64,000 nucleotides of DNA from Impatiens glandulifera (GCF_907164915.1 NC_061862.1:137755520-137819519), one strand, 5' to 3'. Positions 22,011 through 34,883 are shown, counted from the stretch's first letter. Notes: a model not told the origin generated them from the letters alone. Made by a program: numbers and translations.

Positions 22011-24742
22011 ACATTTTTGTTACTCCAAAATTTATGTTTTTAATATTTTGAGCCTAGAAAAGTAATTCAAGATTCTGAAATCCAAAATATAAACGTTGGA
22101 AAATTTGAAAAAGAAAATTTGATAAATATATCTCTGTCATTTTTTCAAAAATTATAATATTTTGAAGATTAATATAAAGGTAATTAATGGGTTTAATTTA
22201 CATAAATTAAACTCATAATTAATTTGGTATTATTTAGATATTTTTAATAATAGAATAATATTTCAAAATAAAAAATAAAAATTAAAATTAAGGTAAATGA
22301 ACTTATTGTTATTAATTATTGTTTAATTTTGAAGGTATCTTACGAAATAAATAAAATCCAAAAAAAATAAAATAAGATATATTTTATTAATGTTATTTTA
22401 TTAGTAGGTTTTACAAAATAAAAGGAGGTCCGGTCTAGATTAAAAGAACCCAGACCAGATAAGACGAAGGCCCAAAAACAATGAAAACCCTAAAAGTCCA
22501 AAGAAATTAGCAAGATAAAAAAAAAAGAGGAAGTCCTTCCGTCTTCCTCTTTTATTTTACCATTTTCCCAGCATTTGTCCGATCTTCAGTGAGATCTCGC
22601 TTCTCACAAGCAGGTTCGATAGAGGGGGAGTTTTATCCCCCACAATCGCTTGCGTCTTCAGTATGATCCTGCAACGGCTCTAATTCGCTCGACAATAAAG
22701 TCGGTTGTCAGAAAGACCGGCTAAGAAACAGAGAATCGCGACCCTCCTTAGATCCAATATGCCACGATCCCCCTATTCATCGACTGGACAGTCTTCCCCG
22801 ATGCCCACCGAGAAGACCGTATCGCATCAAAGAAGGATCTCAACTCTCGGACGCCTATAAGAAGGAGATGGAGTAGATCTAAAAGGACACAAAAGAGAGA
22901 TCCCGAACCAACACAAATCTTTCGGCGTAGGTTTCACCATTTCTCGAGAGTGAAGTTTGTCTGGAATTTTTAATTTAAGTGATTGTGAGATTTGTGAACG
23001 ATTATCATTAACTTAGATTTTCTTTTGTAGCTGTTCAAATCTATTTGAAAACTCACTGTAAGATCTGTTTTTTTTTATCTGATATCAGTTTCAAGTTAAA
23101 ATATTTTGTCTTTCATTGAAATTATATTCAATATTTATCAATCTTGAAATCTGAATTTTATTATCACTATTTGTTAATTTGAAAGTTTGTTATTGAAATT
23201 ACCGATCGTACTTGTATATTAGTTAGAATATAAGAATCTAACACTTGTAATTGAATTTGGTATTTCGTTAGTACCTAAAATTGTTATCATTTGCTGAAAT
23301 AAGATATTAATTGTTTTACTCTCTAATTTATCAACGGTTAACTATAGTGCGACCTGGGGCAAAGTAATATAGCTGAGTTTATACACGCACCTCAATCCCT
23401 ATTTAGGTATATAAATAACCATATTCACACAAATTTTATGTTCTTCTGTCTTATGTCGTACTGTTAACCGTTGATAAATCAGAAAGTAAAACAGTTATTA
23501 ATCTTATTTCAGCAAATGATAACAATTTAAAATAATAACTAAATAACCAAATTCAATTCCAAGTGTTAGATTTTTATATTCTCAACTAACAGACGAGTAC
23601 GACCAGTAATTTCAATAACAAACTTTCAAATCAATAAATAGTGATAATAACAATTCAGATTTCAAAATGAATAAGTATTGAATATAATTTCGATGAAAGA
23701 TTGAAGATTTTAACTTGAAAACTGATATCAGATACAAAAAAAAATAGATCTTAGAGTGAGTTTCCAAATAGATTTGAACAGCTACAGAAGTAAATCTAAA
23801 CTACTGGTAATCTTTCACGAATCTCAATCGCTCAAAAGTAAAAATTTAAGACAAACTGGTGAAACCTGCACCGGAGATATCTCTTATGTGTCCTTTTAGA
23901 TCTACTATGTCTCCTTATAGGCGTCCGGGAGTTGATCCTTCTTCGATGCGATGCGGTCTTCTCGGCGGGCATTGGGGAAGACTAAATTAAATCGACGAAC
24001 AGGAGGATCGTTGTATCTTAGATCTAAGGAGGGTCACGATTCTTTGTTTCTTACCCGGTCTTTCCGGCAACTGATTTCATTAACGAGCGAATGGGAGTCG
24101 TTGCAGGATCATGCTGAAGACGCGGGCGATTGTGAGGGATAAATCTCCCTCTCCGTCGAGCCCGCTAGTGAGAAACGGGAGCTCGCTGAAGATCGGGCAA
24201 ATGCTAGGAAAATGGCGAAATGTAAGAGGAACACAGAAGGACTTTCTCTTTTTTTCTCTTTTGATCGTGCTCATTCCTTTGGACTTTTAGGGTTTTCATT
24301 GCCTTTGGGCCTTCATCTTGTCTGGGTTCTTCTAATCTGTCGGAACTCTTCTTTTTATTTTTATAAAACCTATAAATAAAATAACATTAATAAAAAAATA
24401 TATATATCTTATTTTATTTTTTTATTTTATTTATTTCTTAAGATACCTTCAAAATTAAACAATAATTAATAACAATTAGTGCATTTACCTTTATTATTAT
24501 TTATTATTTTGAATTATTATTTTATTCCCAAAAATATCTAAAGACTACCAAATTAAACCTATTAATTAACTTTATATTACTCTCCAAAATATTATTATTT
24601 TTGAAAAAATGACATGGATATATTCATCAAATTTTTTTCTCCAATTTTTCTAACGTTTATATTTTGGATTTCGGAATCCTTAATTACTTTTATATGCTTA
24701 AAATTATTAAAAATATAAATTTTGGAGGAACAAAAATGAGTG
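22011..24742. repeat. Large inverted repeat with ~1.3-kb arms
   Basis: The left arm (about 22011-23353) and right arm (about 23455-24742) are reverse complements at roughly 85 percent identity by eye, around a loop of about 100 bp. Matching landmarks include TTTATCAACGGTTAAC at 23327-23342, whose reverse complement is at 23463-23478. Others are the AAAAGGACACA block (left about 22881, right about 23889), the CGGACGCCTATAAG block and the CCAAAATTTATGTTTTT outer end. The arms contain no intact gene; the frames at 23951-24274 are chance. They may derive from two head-to-head copies of a retroelement terminal region, since the right arm abuts a gypsy fragment. Confidence 0.85.
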
Positions 24743-25930
24743 TCCACAATCATCGTTCATGGTCCACTTCAAGCCTTGACAGCAACGGTCGGTTATCAGG
24801 TTTAATCCATTTTCTACCTTTACTTGTAGAGCTTTAGTTGTAACAATAGGGTGATGAATCTTTTTGAGAACCCTACTGCTAATAAAATTATGAGTACTAC
24901 AAGTGTCTATAAAAATAACAATTGATAGTAACCCAATTTTTCCCAAAATTCGTAGGGTTTGATAGTTTTTCGATCCAGACAAGGCATGGAGAGATATGGA
25001 AGGTTCTTCACAATATGGCGTTGATATAAGAGTGTTCAGATTCGCGGTTTCAGTAGTTTCCGATATGTTCTCACACTCTCCAGTTGCATTCACTAGTATC
25101 ATAAACAACTTGGCTTTACACCTGTCATTTGAATCGTATTTTTTATCACAAGTATAACAGAGACATGTATTCCTCCTATCATCAAAGACTTTTGGATCCA
25201 TCTGTTGTATATATGTCTGTTTGGGATGCGGGTTGAAAGGGGAAGAGTAAGAGGTGTTATGTTAATGTGGTTTGAGATGATTAGACAATGTAGATTTCGG
25301 ATAGAAGGGTATGGTTAAGATTGGTGGACTCGAGATGTATAAAGTAATCACTATTCATTAGAGTTTTGTAAGTGACTTCTTGAACCTTGGCTACTTTCAT
25401 AACATTGTTTAGTGAATGAGGTTGTAACAACCATACCGAGTTAACAATCTCTTTTATAAAACCACTTAAATAATAGTCAAGTACATATTAATTAGGCATT
25501 TATACAAGTTTTTGAAAAATATCCATGTACCTTAGATTGTAAATTGTAATCTTGAACAATTTTAGTTTGTTTTAGATTATCAGATGCCTGGTCGGGATAT
25601 CACAGATGATGGGCCAAAATGCTGCAACAGTGTACCAGGTTTGAGCATCCCAAAAAAATGAATAGGAGCGATCTCTACCTTAGTTGCATTTGTGGTACGA
25701 TCGACCCTAAAGAACTGTTCTGCAGATACAATCCAAACTTCAATCTCCACTCCATCAAATTTAGGAAAATCAACTTTCGTGAATTTTGTGGGCGGAACAT
25801 ATGGTCTCTCCCTTGGTGCACTTGTTCGTGAAGACCATGCACCGTCCTACGAACATAGTTATCCTTAGTCACCAAAGTATGTAAATATTTTGCGATGGAT
25901 TCGACTTTACTCTCCTCCACTTACGTACTT
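24743..25930 (-). mobile_element. Ty3/gypsy gag-protease relic
   Basis: On the minus strand, about 25840-25680 encodes in shifted frames a gag piece (KLIFLNLMEWRLKFGLYLQN; the neighbouring frame reads VDFPKFDGVEIEVWI, the usual gag start). About 25200-25110 has a degenerate zinc knuckle (CYTCDKKYDSNDRCK). About 25030-24740 has a retropepsin-like segment with IFIDTCSTHNFIS, where families normally have D-[ST]-G, followed by VKVENGLNLITDRCCQGLKW. Reverse transcriptase, integrase and LTRs are missing, and the fragment stops at the inverted repeat. It lies just beyond the 3' end of the transporter gene. Confidence 0.75.
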
Positions 25931-26081
25931 TCATTATCGTCAGGTTCATTGATTCTACCGATACACGCAAGGAATCGTTATCCGACTGATGTCTTGTTTC
26001 GTATCAAATATACACTGATGTCTTGTTTCGTAATTTCATATCAAATATACACTTAACACTTTTTCTGGAATCTTAAAAAAA

Positions 26082-29000
26082 TCATATTAAAGCCAAATCC
26101 TGCAATATTTGTTCAGCGACCACAGTACAAGCAACCAACCCTACTCCTATAATGGCAGGTCGGCTCCATGACAACCCATTATTCCTTTCTTCCTTGCTTA
26201 TTGCAGCCCATGCCATTGCAGGTGGAAGAATCCCGTACAGCATCGTCATACAATAACCACCCTGTAATTCAAAAGACAATTCTATAACACTAGTGATATC
26301 ATAAACAACTTCGATGAGTCAGTTAAATTTGTTGTTTTTGAACTTTACTGCAATGTTGGTGGCTGTTGAGAATGCATCTGGAAACATTGTAGATATGAGT
26401 AGTGAAGGAGCCACAATAATTGATGTTGCTGCGATGCTTCTGATTTTGCTTCTTCTTCTTTTCCACCACTTCATTAGGCTAAATGACATATTGTCTTCTA
26501 TCTTCTGCCAATGATTATATAAAAAAGCTAATACTCCTAGTTAGTTATTTCTTTTCAAATAAACCCTACATCAAACACGCCCCAGAAAGCGCTCGTGTTT
26601 CTAGAATTGAAATGAAGGAGCCAAACGTTTGATTCTTACCTCTCTCAATGTTGTTGAGTTAGTGATTTGTTCCTTCAAGAACTCAGAGAAGCTTAGGAGA
26701 GTGCCGATAAGAGAGGTGCCAACAGCTAGTAGAGAAAAGGCTTCTACCATCAATGGAACCCCACTCCATCTCACACTGAATAATAAAATTTGAAGCATTG
26801 TTTAGTGATCATCAATTAGTAAAGTCTTTCATAGAAAACAAAAATCACCTATGATTATGGAAAGACATCTTTATCCAAAATGTTTTAGTTTTTTTCAATT
26901 TTAAAATATGTTTAAGATATATTTAAACTATATAAACAACCTTGTTAGCAAAGTGTCAAATTAGGCTATGTTTGGTTTGGGCATAATTGGAATTAGAATT
27001 GGAAGGAAAATTATAAATTATTTGTCTGTTTCATGACTTCAATAAGATTCTATGAGTGAAGTTATAATTTCAATTGAATTGAATATTATACACTATTCCC
27101 GCATCCAAATTATAATTTATGGTTTATTCAATCACAAAAATTGTAATTAGGAGTAGGTTCTAACTTCTAAAGTACACGGGTTCGATTTTCACTTAAAATG
27201 TCTTAATAGGAGTGAAAGACTAATGCTAGTTTCCTATATTAAAAATATCCAAACAAGGGTTTTATTGTATGAGAAATGATTAGGTGAGGGAATTTGGTGA
27301 GGGAATTTGGTGAGGGAATGACGTGACATAATCTTATTCGCTGAAAAAATCAAATAATTTAAATAATTTCTCTATTTTCTCTCTTTCCTTCCACTTTTAC
27401 ATTTTCCAACCAATGAATGTGATGTCACGTCATTCCCTCACCAAATTCCCTCACTAAATTCCCTCACTCTATCACTCCTCTTATTGTATATATCCAAACC
27501 AGCATCCCTGTTTCAACTTAGATTCCTAGAATCCTAGAAAGAATTGAACTTAAACTTTTGATCTCTTAGGCAAGACTTTGAATCTCTTAGGCAAGAAATA
27601 TTCCCACTTGAACTAAATAACTAATAACACTTGATTAAGAAAATGAAGTAATAATACCTCAATAGCAAATCAACAGGATCAGCATTAAGTTGATCAGTTT
27701 GGGCAAAGAGTCCAAGTGCAATAGCATTCCAAGCAAGCAATGTCAGCAATGGCACAACACTACCAACCAATATTGATGTCCTAATCCTCCCAATATCCCC
27801 TCCCAAATATGCACAAAGTACTGCAACAAAATCAAATGCAAAACCTTACAAAAGAGATCAAACAAACAAAAAAAGATTTCCAATAGTTACCTGGAGCTAG
27901 GTCATGATAAACCAAAGAAAATATCATCACAGGAATAGCCTCCGGTACTTTTGCCCAATCACCACCATCCTCAAATCCAGCCAAACCTGATCCAGACGCA
28001 AATGCTAAAACCTCAATGCCTACAAGCAGACCTGTGCAATAAAATGACAGAAGAATTATCTATAGGAATTAGCTTGTGCCTTATTGAAATGAAAGATGGA
28101 GCAATGTAGAAAAGAAGTACCAATCATGGAGGCAGTGAGCCATCGGTTGATTTGATCGGTTGTTCGAGTGCCGCCGACAGAGACTAGAATGGTGAAGAGG
28201 ACGGTGAAGAAGAAGGCGGAGAGTGATTGGGGAAGATTGGTCAAGCGATTGAGGATTTCTCCCGATTTGGAACAATATGCAACCATGGAAGAGTAGCCGA
28301 AGAAGATGTAGGTGAAGGTGACAAGGATTGCACCCCAGTCTCCTAATGTCTCTTGCGCCATCGTCTTGATGGAGATGATCTCCTCCAGTTCGTCTTCATT
28401 TTCATTGAATTTCTTCTTCTTCTTGTTCATAAGCCCTACATTGATTTCAACCAGTAAAAGTGCTTCAACTAGAAGAAACGCCCAACACACTGTTAAGGAT
28501 ATGGAACTCGGCAATAATCCCTACAAAGTCACTTCTACTCATATTAATTAATAACATAATAAAAAAATGTGATTTGTTGAAGCATAATGAAAGAATCAAA
28601 GTAAGACATTATATTCAAAACTAATTTCATCAAATGTCATAATAATGGTGTTAGGGTGAGACGTTGTTTAACCTTCATAAAGAACATCCGACAACGATTA
28701 ATTATATACAACACTTTTTCATATATATGTCGTACATCAAAAATTTCAATATGAATAACACTCAACCAAAAAACGAGATCTTAGACGGCATCTTGGACTC
28801 CCGCAACTTCTCACAACAATAATCGTATGGAGACAACTCAACATACAAGTTATAGCAATGCCCCACATGAAGAAAAAAAATTCATGTATTGTCATCGCAT
28901 AACATCATGTATGGTCGATTTTACCTCCTTACGCCCCACCTTGATCAAAACCCTAGAATGAGAAGAGATTTACATGGTGTTCAGCCTCCTTCTATATTTA

Positions 29001-32000
29001 ATGTGACTAACAAAATCGCTAGTTAAAGGATCGAACATTTCCTTAATAGTGGTATTCATGCAAATGGCAATGAAAGTGAGCTAGGAAACACCAAAGAAAG
29101 ACTTTTAACCATGCAACAGGCATCATACTAAAAGTTAATCGAGGCACCGTCCCTTATTGTAAATCTAGATTGCTCACGATAACTCTTACATAAAAAATAT
29201 ATATTCCACTCCAAATGCTACCGCCCGTAGGGCGATTAAACTTTTTAGTGAACAATTCATACCATAATTACATTTGATCAATAATGGCCAATGACTATTC
29301 GGTTCATATGCTAATCTACTACACAATTTTGAGAGCAGAGCTTTATTAAAAGAAACTAGATCTTGGATACCCAGTCCTTCCTTCCTGATCTTTATATCAC
29401 TTGATCATAACTCTGCTGACTAAATGACCAAATGAGGAATTAGACAATATCAAAGAAATTTACACATAATTCTCTTCAATTTCACCTTTTCTGGTCCCTA
29501 GAGAGCTCTCAAAATAACCATGAGAACATCATATAGGTGGGCATAAATGCCAAAACACTCTTGATGAGAACCAAACGCCTCCTTTCGAGATCAATTTTAC
29601 TTTTTCAAATTAATAATTTACCTTTCATCTTAGTGATGATTGGGTCCCAAGAGACCTTAGAATGAGCTTTAGCACTCAATGTCATACCCAAATATAACGA
29701 TTGGAGGACACCAATACCGAAACCCAGAACATTGGCGAGCCTTATTTTTCTCTTCAATGAAACAGAGTCCGAGAAAAAGATAATTGATTTACCAAGATTT
29801 ACCCGTAGGCCAGAACATGCACCGAATAACCAAAGGATATTACAAATGTGCTTGAAATTCTTATACGTGGCTTAAATCCTGTAGAACGAATCATCAGCAA
29901 AAAGAAGAAGTGATATGGAGAATGGAGTCCTTCTTGCCCCCACAATCCACCTTGCGGATAAGTCTCGTATTTTTTGCAAAAACTATTATTTTTTATAGAG
30001 CTTCAATGACAATAACGAACAGGAAACGAGACAACAAATCACCTTGTCTGATCCCTTGGGAGCTCTCAAAATAACAATGAGAACTCTCATTCACAATAAC
30101 TAAGAACTTGGTCTTCGAAACGCAAAATCTTATTCAACCAATCCATTTTTCACCCATTCTCATTCTGCCCATGACGTTAGATAGAAATTCACAATTAACA
30201 TGATCATAAGGTTTTTTAATGTCTAGCTTAACAAAAGCACATTTATCTCCTCCCGAATTAGCTGAGTCAATACATTCATTGAGAATTAATATCGCATCAA
30301 AGATATGGTGTTCCTTAATGAACGTCATATGATTCTCAGAGATTATTGTTTCTAGCCTCCCACAGAGTTTATTAGACAAACATTTCGACATGATCTTACA
30401 AAAAGAAGAAACCAAATTGATAGACCTAAAATTTTTCACATCAATAGTTCCTAGAGCCTTACAAATGAGACAAATCAACATAGAATTCCAACTTTTATCA
30501 AATAATGAGAAATGATAAAAGTGATCGATAGCTTCCATAATATCCTTCTTAAGAAAATGCCAAGGTTTTTTTTAAGGAACTTCAAAGTAAAACCATCAGA
30601 CCCCAAATCATTATCGCTACCCTACCACACCTTTAATAGCTTCTTCGACTATTCCATCGTAATCAAGCCTTTAACTTCTCTCATTGAACCAAATTGATGG
30701 ACTCGAAAGTGATATTGTTCAAATTAAGTATGTCATAAGGCTCTTAATGTTAAAATATGATAAAGAGAAATTGTATAGGATAAATTATTGAGATAAATTA
30801 TTACAATTATAATATTGTGATATATTATTTATATTTGAAAAGAGGTTGTTTTGACCCACTGTTAGATAATAAGGTACGGAATCTTTTAGAAGTTCTTTTT
30901 CATCGATACATATAACATATTTTTATAGAATTGAACAATATTGATTGAGAAATGAAATCCGATGCAAAAAAAAATTAATGAAAAAAAAAATTGTATCGCT
31001 AAAGTTATATACAAATTCTTTTGCAAAGAATTAAGTTAAATAATCACAATTCAATGCAATATTTAAAAAATTTAGAAACTCAATTTTTTACAACCGAATA
31101 TGACCAATAATAAAAATATATATTTTTATATTAATATTTATTTATAACATATTTTAAAAATAATTAGACTAGTAAACTACATAAATATAAATGTAGTTAA
31201 AAATAAATATTTAATATTTTATTTTACATGATTGAATGAAAGATATATTTGTAACTATAAATAAGTTACTAATTCCAACAAATCAACCAAAGAAAACACG
31301 TTCTTGTAACACAAAATTATATTAAAATTGTTTTATAAATTGATTAAAACTATGTTTCTAATATTAAAATTAAATTATAATAAATAAATTTTATATATTT
31401 GTTAAAAAGATATTTCTAAAAATTCTAAAATTAAAAAGTTATAGCAAACTAAATGGGAATAATGTCAATTTTACACACCAAGTTGTAAGAAGGTGTCAAA
31501 TTTACTTATTAAGTATCAAAATTCCATTTATATGTATGAACTTGTTAAAAGGTGTCAAATATATTTAAAATAACAGAAATGTTAAACAGTGTTAAAATTT
31601 TTGCCACATGTAATATCCACATATTTTTTATTTTTTTAAATTGACATTACTTTAATTATTTTTCCATTTAAACAAAACTTATTTTTACTTTCTCTCTCAT
31701 CCCTCCACAACTCTCCATTTTTTTCTAACTTTTCTCTCTTTGATTAACTTAAGTTCTTTTGGATTTTTACCTTCTTCTAACCTCCGAGTGCTCCTTAACT
31801 GAACTTTAAATAGTCATCATCGTTGGTAGAAGTTTTTGTTGGCCGATTCCTAAATCATAGACGTTGTGGCCAAAATCTTCATTAGTCGAACTCTAAATCA
31901 TTGTCGCCATTAGCGGACAATGCCGAATCAAGGTAAAATCTCTCTTAACCGACTTGTTTTAATTTTAGTTTTCATAATACTCACCCTGTTAAACTTTATC

Positions 32001-34324
32001 AGCTCCCAAACGTAACCCCCAAATCCAAGTCTTTCTCAGTTAAACCTTACACTATCATCATCATTAGTTGAAACATTCATTGATCGAATCCTAAATTGTC
32101 AATGTTGTGGTGAAGTCTTTGTTGGCCGAATCCTAAATTGTCAGTGTTGTGACGAAGTCTTAATAACTCGTTACTTTTTAGAACAATTTTTATAATTAAT
32201 CAATTAAATATTATTATTAATAATAAAATTACTCATAGATGGAGAAATGAAGAGAGAAATATTTAAAGAAAATGGTAAGTTGTGAGGGTAAAGAAAAAGA
32301 GAAAATAAATAAGAAAAGATTTTAATGTTTTGTTTGAATAAAAAATAATTAAAGTAATGTCAATTTAAAAAAATAAAAAATATGTGGATATTACATGTGG
32401 CAAAAATTTTAACACCGTTTAATATTTCTGTTATTTTAAATATATTTGACACTTTTTGACAAGTTCATACATATAAATGGAATTTTGATACTTAATAAGT
32501 AAATTTGACACTTTCTTACAACTTGGTGTGTAAAATTGACATTCTTCCCCAAACTAAATTGGTAGTTGAATCAAACATTTCTAATAGAACAAAAATCACA
32601 TAGAACGTCTTAAATGAAAAAAAATATATATATATATAAATAAAAGTCATCACAGTTTTAGAATTTTGTATATTTCTATATTAAAATATATATAATCAAT
32701 TATTCAATTAATATGAATATTAATTTTGTAATATCAAACTATACTATTGTGATGATATAGATCCCAAAAATGAAATTGAGAGTGAGTTTTAAAAAAAATC
32801 GAGATGTAAAAGAATAGATGAATTTGAAATATTGCTTAAACAAATAATTAATTAATTAAATTTTAAAAAAATAGAGATTATATCATTTTTGTATGTAAAA
32901 TATATAATAATAAAAAATTCATTCCAATACAAGTTTATTGAGGAAAATTTAATGAGCAAAGAAGAATGGTCAAATATTATTAGGGAGGTCATTTCTACCT
33001 CCGATTCTATTATTCACTACCACAAAATTATTTATTTATCTCTATAAACTTTATATATTTATTTTTCTTATTTTATTTTATTTAATTATTAAATTTTTCT
33101 TATCATTAAATATAATTAATTAATTAATTTTTAATATATTTTTTTTATTTTATTTATTTAATTAAAAATACAAAATATTATTTTTTTATATTATAATTAT
33201 TTAAAATATATAAAATATTAAAATATATCCTAATTTAATACAATATAAATATTTATTATTTTATTATATTAATTATATATATATATATTAACATACTTAT
33301 AAAAAGTTGAATATTCAATTTTTTATTTATAAATAAAATTATTTATTAAATAAAATAAAATTTTTAAAATATTATATATTAATAATTAATTAAATTAAAT
33401 ATAATATTTTACTTAATAATATATAAAGTAACATTGCATAATAACATTTAACGTAAAATGAATGAATTCATATTTTTTTTAAATAAAAAATAATTCTTAA
33501 CTGAAATAAGAAAACAAATTAAAATAAATATTTGAAAACCGATATAAATGAATATTAAATAAATAAAATAAAATAAAAAAGATATTAGAAAATAATTAAT
33601 TAAATTTAATGAATAAAAAATATAATAATTAAATAAATAAAATTAATTTAAATAAGTAAAATAAATAAAATAATAAATATAAATATATAAAAGTGATAAC
33701 AATCAATAAAAGTAATTTTGGGAGGAGAGTAAATTGTGGTGTTGGAAGTAGAGGAGTGAAGCAATTTCCGTATTATTATACTTTTTTTTATTGCAAATTG
33801 AATAGTCAAAACATCTTTTTAGTTTTTTTAAGTTCAATTTCAAAAAACCAATTTTCTTTTTCTTATGCACGCGATTGAAAGAGAAAGAGAGATATTATTA
33901 CTGCAGGGGAAGTTTTGATGGGAAGAGCCAGAATTCCTGAACCAATAGTGGTCCCAATTATGAGACCGATTGCACCACCAACGCTTCCTTTCTTCTTCTT
34001 TTTCTTCTCATCCACTTTCTTCAATTCCATTTCAATCTCAAATCTTCTCCGATCCTTACTTTTCTCTTGTATCCCTATACACCAACACAAGTAATTCCTG
34101 CAATTTTCAAGTCACCATACTTCTTTTGAGCTCTAATTTCACATAGAACAACTCAATTCCAATTGTCAATATGTTTCTTACCTATCAAACATCCTGAATC
34201 TGATTCTATCAATGCTTGTTTGACGAGAAATTCTCCATGACTTACACACTGTCACATACTTCTTCTCGTGCATGTCCGACGACGAATACAATGATGATCG
34301 GAACAACGTGCCGTGAGTACTCAT
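26082..34324 (-). CDS. Tryptophan/tyrosine permease-family (HAAAP) transporter, putatively plastid-targeted
   Basis: Eight minus-strand exons with GT-AG borders join in frame: 34324-34182, 34097-33902, 28520-28121, 28031-27891, 27820-27658, 26775-26640, 26504-26349 and 26261-26082. They give 504 residues, the usual length of the plant family. After a Ser/Arg-rich, acid-poor leader (about 1-60, transit-peptide-like) and a lysine run comes the first membrane segment GAIGLIIGTTIGSGILALP (about 88-107), diagnostic of the Trp/Tyr permease family. Further hydrophobic segments follow, about ten or eleven in all. The family blocks EAIPVMIFSLVYHDLAPVLC and GGYCMTMLYGILPPAMAWA are present. Bacterial relatives import tyrosine or tryptophan by proton symport; the plant substrate is not evident from sequence. 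The start is the first ATG in the open frame. Intron 2 (33901-28521, 5.4 kb) carries a LINE and a Mutator-type element. No stop or frameshift was found in the exons. Confidence 0.9.
27150..27245 (+). mobile_element. SINE fragment in transporter intron
   Basis: A B box (CACGGGTTCGATTTTCACTT, about 27174) is followed by the family tail AATGCTAGTTTCCTATA. The A box is not recognisable. It belongs to the same dispersed family as 10205-10345, 52757-52880 and 59876-59990. Confidence 0.55.
27271..27480. mobile_element. Mutator-type MITE (210 bp) in transporter intron
   Basis: A perfect 9-bp target duplication TTATTGTAT flanks it (27262-27270 and 27481-27489). The ends are inverted repeats of about 60 bp, built from GTGAGGGAATTTG repeats and ending in GAATGACGTGACAT on both arms. 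The 9-bp duplication with long inverted ends indicates a Mutator-like non-autonomous element. It lies between coding exons 5 and 6, at 27657-26776. Confidence 0.85.
28700..30760 (-). mobile_element. LINE (L1-type) insertion in transporter intron 2, 5'-truncated
   Basis: The minus strand at 30538-30134 gives a long RT fragment in one frame, including FDKSWNSMLICLICKALG, INLVSSFCKIMSKCLSNKL and CAFVKLDIKKPYDHVN (the LDIKKAYD-type motif, here with Pro). About 30075-30005 continues with SSQGIRQGDLLSRFLFVI, the RQGDPLSP-type block. Later pieces run down to about 28700. The endonuclease region is missing upstream of 30760, so it is 5'-truncated. It lies in the same orientation as the gene that hosts it. 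The close match to the plus-strand LINE at 6-9.7 kb suggests one family. Confidence 0.8.
31455..32549. mobile_element. Mutator-like non-autonomous element with long inverted ends
   Basis: A 10-bp duplication CAAACTAAAT flanks it (31445-31454 and 32550-32559). The ends GGGAATAATGTCAATTTTAC and (reverse complement of the right end) GGGAAGAATGTCAATTTTAC begin inverted repeats of about 230-260 bp that remain highly alike. The centre (about 31790-32170) contains diverged direct repeats around TTTTTGTTGGCCGAWTCCTA. There is no transposase. It lies in intron 2 of the transporter. Confidence 0.88.
32560..33900. other. AT-rich remainder of transporter intron 2
   Basis: Apart from a TA run at about 33272-33288 and TAAAT/AAATA-type low-complexity sequence, nothing is recognisable. 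The short open frame near 33693-33878 shows no domain. Confidence 0.6.
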
Positions 34325-34478
34325 TGCAGAGTGAGATAGAAAGAGATGATTGTTGTGTTTCCCCAATTAGCTTGGAAGTGATCCCCGAGTGGGCCAATTG
34401 CAATATACATGTATAACGTCAACCACACATAAGGAATTGATTTTTCAAAAAAGCAACAAATTTTGTAAACTTGACTCA

Positions 34479-34485
34479 ATTTATA
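34479..34485 (-). promoter_or_regulatory. Putative TATA box of the transporter gene
   Basis: TATAAAT on the minus strand lies about 155 bp upstream of the start codon at 34324, which would give a leader of about 120 nt. This is a positional inference only; the surroundings are AT-rich, so chance matches are common. Confidence 0.35.
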
Positions 34486-34883
34486 GTGGCTTAAGCAAAT
34501 TAGCCCTTGAATTTCAAAAGTATTTGAAAATATGTTGGTAGTATTTCGATGATAATTTTTTTTATTTTAAACTAGGAAGGTAGTAGTACTCTAACTTAAT
34601 TCAACTTTAACGCAAGACGTTTTTAGTATAAATTGAATCTGGGATATTTGATTTCTTAGATAAGACTTTTTTTTAATTTGAAATGCAATAATGAATTTAT
34701 AATTAAAAAGTATGAGTGATTGTTAAGAGTTAATATAATTATGATTATTAGAGTCCGAGAATGTCTCTTATGTATTGTCAATGATTACTCTAATTATAGT
34801 TGAGGGTGGTCTTGAATTTTGAGTAGTCCAAGATTCATTGTTTTGTGTGGGTTGTAAATCAAGGTCTATTCCACATGGGTTTA

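Noticed and set aside
23951..24274. Overlapping 63-64-codon frames on both strands
   Set aside because: They lie inside the right arm of the inverted repeat, are not preserved in the left arm and have no domain.
24707..25201. A host gene of 164 codons on the minus strand
   Set aside because: It has the zinc-knuckle and protease order of a Ty3/gypsy polyprotein and is truncated at both ends.
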